Positions 12,959 through 16,047 of a DNA stretch of 16,047 nt are shown here, in pieces. The first letter of the stretch is position 1; every line of letters starts with the position of its first letter. The notes below the pieces were generated by a model. The model made no database searches. It worked only from the letters and a program-made list of their open reading frames with translations, and was not told the DNA's origin. Source of the DNA: Candidatus Saccharibacteria bacterium CG_4_10_14_0_2_um_filter_52_9 (lineage in GTDB: Bacteria > Patescibacteriota > Saccharimonadia > Saccharimonadales > UBA4665); contig PFOA01000063.1 in NCBI GenBank assembly GCA_002792275.1, positions 1 to 16,047 on the forward strand. Direction: 5' to 3'. The translations under genes and the position numbers were made by a program.

Positions 12959-12976
12959 ATTCGGGCACGAATTTTT
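12959..12976 (+). terminator. Weak candidate terminator after ftsZ
   Basis: attcg (12959-12963) pairs with cgaat (12968-12972) around a four-base loop, and a run of five T ends at 12976. The stem is short and AT-rich, so it would be a poor intrinsic terminator. A near-palindrome gtattaaataatac (12979-12992) follows at once. The rest of the 208-bp gap up to nrdR holds the nrdR promoter and leader. Confidence 0.3.
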
Positions 12977-13004
12977 CCGTATTAAATAATACAGCGAAAA
13001 TTGC

Positions 13005-13033
13005 TTGCAAAGCGCTACATCTGGGGGTATATT
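13005..13033 (+). promoter_or_regulatory. Promoter of nrdR(-nrdJ)
   Basis: A -35 box TTGCAA (13005-13010) lies exactly 17 bp from a -10 box TATATT (13028-13033). Transcription would start near 13040, giving a leader of about 76 nt that ends in a very strong SD AAGGAGG (13105-13111). The -35 is the same hexamer as at rpsU. Confidence 0.72.
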
Positions 13034-13044
13034 AGATGCACACA

Positions 13045-13060
13045 GCACTATATGTGGAAA
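13045..13060. promoter_or_regulatory. Candidate NrdR box
   Basis: gcactatatgtggaaa matches about 10 of 16 positions of the general NrdR-box pattern (acaCwAtATaTwgtgt), including the whole CTATAT core. It lies just past the expected transcript start of nrdR, a sensible place for repression. NrdR boxes usually come in pairs; 21 bp upstream, over the -10 box, only a weak second half (ggggtatatt) is seen. Moderate to weak evidence. Confidence 0.35.
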
Positions 13061-13115
13061 ACCAAAATCACATGATAGGTAAAAGCTGAGCACATTTAAT
13101 GGTTAAGGAGGCAGC

Positions 13116-13586
13116 ATGAAATGCACTCAATGCCAAAGCGATGACATCAAAGTTATAGAATCGCGAGACGTGGCAGAGGGCCAAGCCATCCGCCGCCGCC
13201 GTATGTGTAACGGCTGTGAACATCGATTCACAACCTATGAACGTCTGGAACGACCGCAACTGATCATCGTAAAAAACGATGGCACCCGCGAATTGTTTAA
13301 TCGCGCCAAACTCCTGGCCGGCCTGTATAGAGCCTGCGAGAAAACACCGGTAACCAGCGTAGAACTCGAGAAGGTCGTAGATGCGATCGAACGGGAACTC
13401 TACGATTGCGGCGATCAGGAAGTCCGTTCCACCCGGATCGGCGAACTGGTGATGGATCAACTGGCCCAGCTAAATGAAGTCGCCTATGTAAGGTTCGCGA
13501 GTGTCTACCGACGCTTCAAGGACATTGCCAGTTTTGAACAGGAATTATCCCTGGTCAAGCAGGGCAAGCACAGAGCTCCGGCTTAA
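13116..13586 (+). CDS. nrdR: Transcriptional repressor NrdR
   Basis: A 156-residue repressor of ribonucleotide reductase genes. The zinc ribbon has C3, C6, C31 and C34, with the typical IRRRR (25-29) and HRFTTYERLE (36-45). An ATP-cone (about 49-139) senses ATP/dATP, starting with IIVKNDGTRELFNRAKL. Length is normal. The start is fixed by a strong AAGGAGG 4 nt upstream. nrdJ follows after 64 bp, so NrdR probably controls its own operon. The C-terminal ELSLVKQGKHRAPA tail is ordinary. Confidence 0.97.
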   Translation: MKCTQCQSDDIKVIESRDVAEGQAIRRRRMCNGCEHRFTTYERLERPQLIIVKNDGTRELFNRAKLLAGLYRACEKTPVTSVELEKVVDAIERELYDCGDQEVRSTRIGELVMDQLAQLNEVAYVRFASVYRRFKDIASFEQELSLVKQGKHRAPA

Positions 13587-13650
13587 AAAACTAAAAATAT
13601 AAACACCATGTTCGCCCCGAGAGACGGCGGACGGAAAGAGGGAAACAACT
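13587..13650 (+). other. nrdR-nrdJ spacer
   Basis: A 64-bp spacer with an A-rich start and a purine-rich end that supplies the nrdJ SD. A TATAAA (13598-13603) lacks a -35 partner, so nrdJ is probably co-transcribed with nrdR. A 32-codon frame from ATG 13608 to TAA 13704 overlaps the nrdJ start in another frame and has no SD; I do not call it a gene. Confidence 0.4.
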
Positions 13651-16047
13651 ATGAGGCAAACAACCAGCTTGGGGATGGCACGGCTTTTCACCGCCGCAAA
13701 AAGTAAGGCATACGACCAGCTAAAGTGGACAAAGCGCGATTCGATTATTAACAACCCGATGACTGACACACCGGTTTTTGAGCAGTTAGGTGTTGAGTTC
13801 CCAGAAGGCTGGTCGCTCAATGCTATCAACATCGTGGCCCAGAAGTATTTTACCGGCACGCCCAGCAGTAAAGACAGAGAGAGTTCATTACGCGATCTTA
13901 TAGATCGCGTAATTGATACCGTCACCCGGCAAGGCCAGCAAGAAGGTTACTTCAGCAGTGAAACCGAGGCCGAAGACTTCCGTGAGGAGTTAAAGTACAT
14001 CCTGGCCACCCAGCGAGCGGCTTTTAACAGCCCGGTTTGGTTTAATATCGGTGCTCCGGAGCGGGCCCAGCAGGCCAGCGCCTGTTTCATTCTCGGTATC
14101 GAAGACACCATGCCGGCCATCCTTAACTGGTATGTCGAAGAAGGCATGATCTTTAAGGGCGGCTCGGGTTCCGGCATCAATATAAGCGCCATCCGGTCCT
14201 CCAAAGAACGCCTCGGCAAGTCTGCCGGCACAGCCAGCGGCCCCTTAAGCTTTATGCGTGGTGCCGACGCCAGCGCCGGTGCTATTAAAAGCGGCGGCAA
14301 AACTCGCCGGGCCGCCAAAATGGTCATCCTTAATGTCGATCATCCGGACGTCGAAGAATTTATTTGGTCTAAGGCCATAGAAGAGCGCAAAGCCCGCGAC
14401 CTGCAGTCGATGGGCTGGGATATGAGCCTCGACGGCAAAGATTCCTTCAGCATCCAGTACCAGAACGCCAACATCTCAGTCCGCGTAACTGATGACTTCA
14501 TGCAGGCCGTCCAAGACGACGACGATTGGGATCTATGCGCCGTCACCAATGGCAAGAGCGTCAAGCGCATCAAGGCTCGCGCCTTACTGCGCCAGTTCTC
14601 CGAAGCTGCTTGGGAGTGCGCCGACCCCGGCATGCAGTTCGACAGTGTCATAAACAAGTGGCACACTACGCCGAACGCCGGCCGCATTAACGGCTCTAAC
14701 CCCTGTAGCGAATACATGCACCTCGACAACTCGGCCTGCAACCTGGCCAGCCTCAACCTGCTCAAGTTCCTGAATGCCGACGACACCTTTAATATCAAGG
14801 AGTTCATCCACACCACCGAGCTGATCTTCACCGCCCAGGAAATCCTGGTCGGCTACAGCGAATATCCCACCGAAAGCATAGGCAAAACCGCCAAGGCCTA
14901 CCGCGAACTCGGTATCGGCTACGCCAACCTGGGTGCCCTATTAATGGCCCTAGGCTTGCCATATGACTCCGACGAAGGTCGAGCCATTGCCGCCGCCATC
15001 ACCGCTCTGTTAACAGGGCAGTCCTACGCTACCAGCGCCAAGATCGCCAACCGTGTCGGGCCATTCGCCGGCTTTGCCAAAGACCGCGAAGGCATGCTCA
15101 ACGTTCTGCGCATGCACCGCGCCGAAGTCTCCAAGATTGACGCCTCACTGGTGCCCGAAGAACTGTTAAGTGCTGCCGCCAGCGCCTGGGACGAAGCCGT
15201 TGAACTCGGCGAGCTCTACGGCGTGCGCAACAGCCAGGCCAGCGTGCTGGCTCCCACCGGCACCATCGGCCTGATGATGGACTGCGACACCACCGGTATC
15301 GAACCCGATCTCGGCCTGGTTAAGCACAAAAAACTGGTTGGCGGCGGCTCGATGAGCATCGTCAATCAAACCGTACCCCGCGCCCTCAAAAACCTCGGCT
15401 ACACCAAGCCGCAGATCGAAGCCATCGTCAACTACATCGACCAAGAAAAGACTATCATCGGCGCTCCCGAGCTGTCCGAAGACCACCTGGCCGTTTTTGC
15501 CTGCTCAATGGGCGACAACGCCATTCACTACCTCGGTCACATTAAGATGATGGCCGCTGTTCAACCTTTCCTGAGCGGTGCTATCAGCAAAACCGTCAAT
15601 ATGCCCGAAGAAGCCACCGTCGAAGACATTGAACAGATCCACATCGACTCCTGGAAGATGGGTCTCAAGGCTGTCGCCATTTACCGCGACAACTGCAAAG
15701 TGGCTCAGCCGCTGAGCATGGCCAAAAAGGGCGGCGACGCCAACAATAATGTAGCCACGGCGGCCGTAGCTGTCACCCCAGAAGAAGTTAACCAACAGTT
15801 CATCGTCAAGGGCACCGTCCGCCGCAAACTGCCCAAAACCCGCAACGCCAAAACCGTTGCCTTTAACGTTGCCGGCTCTAAGGGCTACGTTACCGTCGGC
15901 GAATTCGAAGACGGCACCCCCGGTGAAGTCTTCATGAAGATCGCCAAGCAGGGCTCAACCCTGGCCGGCATCATGGACGCCCTGGCTGTTTCTGTCAGCT
16001 ATGGTCTGCAGTACGGCGTACCGCTCAAGAGCTATGTCCACGGCCTG
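13651..16047 (+). CDS. nrdJ: Class II (cobalamin-dependent) ribonucleotide reductase, 3' end missing
   Basis: First 799 residues of the B12-dependent enzyme that reduces ribonucleotides to deoxyribonucleotides without needing oxygen. Seen: FNSPVWFN (about 127-134), C145 in ASACFI, the thiyl-radical C352 in SNPCSE with N350 and E354, C363 in SACNLAS, and APTGTIG (534-540). The 11-residue gap between C352 and C363 equals that of known class II enzymes, so C145/C363 should be the redox pair. The C-terminal module (from about 715, FIVKGTVRRKLPK) is the NrdJ-specific domain; the very end lies outside the window. The start at 13651 has an AGAGGG 8 nt upstream; ATG 13675 is possible but weaker. No cobalamin genes are nearby, so B12 must come from elsewhere in the genome or from outside. 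Confidence 0.95.
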   Translation, partial: MRQTTSLGMARLFTAAKSKAYDQLKWTKRDSIINNPMTDTPVFEQLGVEFPEGWSLNAINIVAQKYFTGTPSSKDRESSLRDLIDRVIDTVTRQGQQEGYFSSETEAEDFREELKYILATQRAAFNSPVWFNIGAPERAQQASACFILGIEDTMPAILNWYVEEGMIFKGGSGSGINISAIRSSKERLGKSAGTASGPLSFMRGADASAGAIKSGGKTRRAAKMVILNVDHPDVEEFIWSKAIEERKARDLQSMGWDMSLDGKDSFSIQYQNANISVRVTDDFMQAVQDDDDWDLCAVTNGKSVKRIKARALLRQFSEAAWECADPGMQFDSVINKWHTTPNAGRINGSNPCSEYMHLDNSACNLASLNLLKFLNADDTFNIKEFIHTTELIFTAQEILVGYSEYPTESIGKTAKAYRELGIGYANLGALLMALGLPYDSDEGRAIAAAITALLTGQSYATSAKIANRVGPFAGFAKDREGMLNVLRMHRAEVSKIDASLVPEELLSAAASAWDEAVELGELYGVRNSQASVLAPTGTIGLMMDCDTTGIEPDLGLVKHKKLVGGGSMSIVNQTVPRALKNLGYTKPQIEAIVNYIDQEKTIIGAPELSEDHLAVFACSMGDNAIHYLGHIKMMAAVQPFLSGAISKTVNMPEEATVEDIEQIHIDSWKMGLKAVAIYRDNCKVAQPLSMAKKGGDANNNVATAAVAVTPEEVNQQFIVKGTVRRKLPKTRNAKTVAFNVAGSKGYVTVGEFEDGTPGEVFMKIAKQGSTLAGIMDALAVSVSYGLQYGVPLKSYVHGL
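13887..13913. repeat. Perfect 12-bp hairpin inside nrdJ
   Basis: attacgcgatct (13887-13898), a three-base loop tat, then the exact reverse complement agatcgcgtaat (13902-13913). It falls in codons 79-88 of nrdJ (protein LRDLIDRVID). The stem has no mismatch. Codons TTA, ATA and GTA used here depart from the CTG/ATC/GTC-type choices that dominate nearby. It could be an RNA hairpin affecting translation or stability, or an internal operator. Confidence 0.6.

Noticed and set aside
12979..12992. Palindrome gtattaaataatac upstream of nrdR
   Set aside because: Short and AT-only in the middle; such sequences arise easily by chance in AT-rich spacers and it does not match the NrdR-box pattern.
13608..13706. 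32-codon ORF overlapping the nrdJ start
   Set aside because: No SD, no recognisable product, and it overlaps a well-supported gene start in another frame; probably chance.

Overview
The window looks like a chromosomal segment from a member of the Candidate Phyla Radiation (Patescibacteria), most likely Saccharibacteria or a relative. This is an inference from several signs: compact housekeeping genes, a four-domain S1 protein next to a short IF-2, a DUF5663-type small protein, divergent def/fmt, a small ArsR-like winged-helix regulator, and a cobalamin-dependent ribonucleotide reductase beside NrdR. UGA is used as a normal stop (yqeY, map, ftsA), so the genetic code is standard and not the UGA=Gly code of Gracilibacteria/Absconditabacteria. 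Base composition is moderately GC-rich by eye and even across the window. I see no phage, IS, CRISPR, tRNA or rRNA.

Layout: (1) 1-603, minus: 5' part of a ROK-family sugar kinase. (2) 604-853: divergent intergenic region with an inverted repeat and a clear promoter. (3) 854-4146, plus: S1 protein (rpsA), infB and a DUF5663-like small protein. (4) 4143-7616, minus: fmt, def and priA, transcribed in the order priA-def-fmt; fmt converges tail to tail with the DUF5663 gene. (5) 7617-8176: divergent promoters, a winged-helix regulator and a 108-bp element bounded by perfect 19-bp inverted repeats. (6) 8177-10154, plus: rpsU-yqeY-adk-map. (7) 10181-12907: ftsA and ftsZ, each with its own promoter. 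(8) 13005-16047: nrdR and nrdJ, the latter running off the window.

Functional themes: translation start and N-terminal processing are strongly represented (S1, IF-2, S21, Fmt, Def, Map), followed by division (FtsA/FtsZ) and nucleotide supply (Adk, NrdR, NrdJ). The most interesting signal is in the promoters. Several genes (DUF5663, priA, rpsU, ftsA, and nearly def) have a good -10 box ending only 7-11 bp before the start codon. Their transcripts would carry essentially no 5' leader. Other genes in the same window (rpsA, the winged-helix gene, yqeY, ftsZ, nrdR, nrdJ) have ordinary Shine-Dalgarno leaders. The window therefore appears to use two start modes side by side. Other points of note are the 108-bp inverted-repeat element, a dense GTATAC-type operator-like array before def, and a perfect 12-bp hairpin inside nrdJ.
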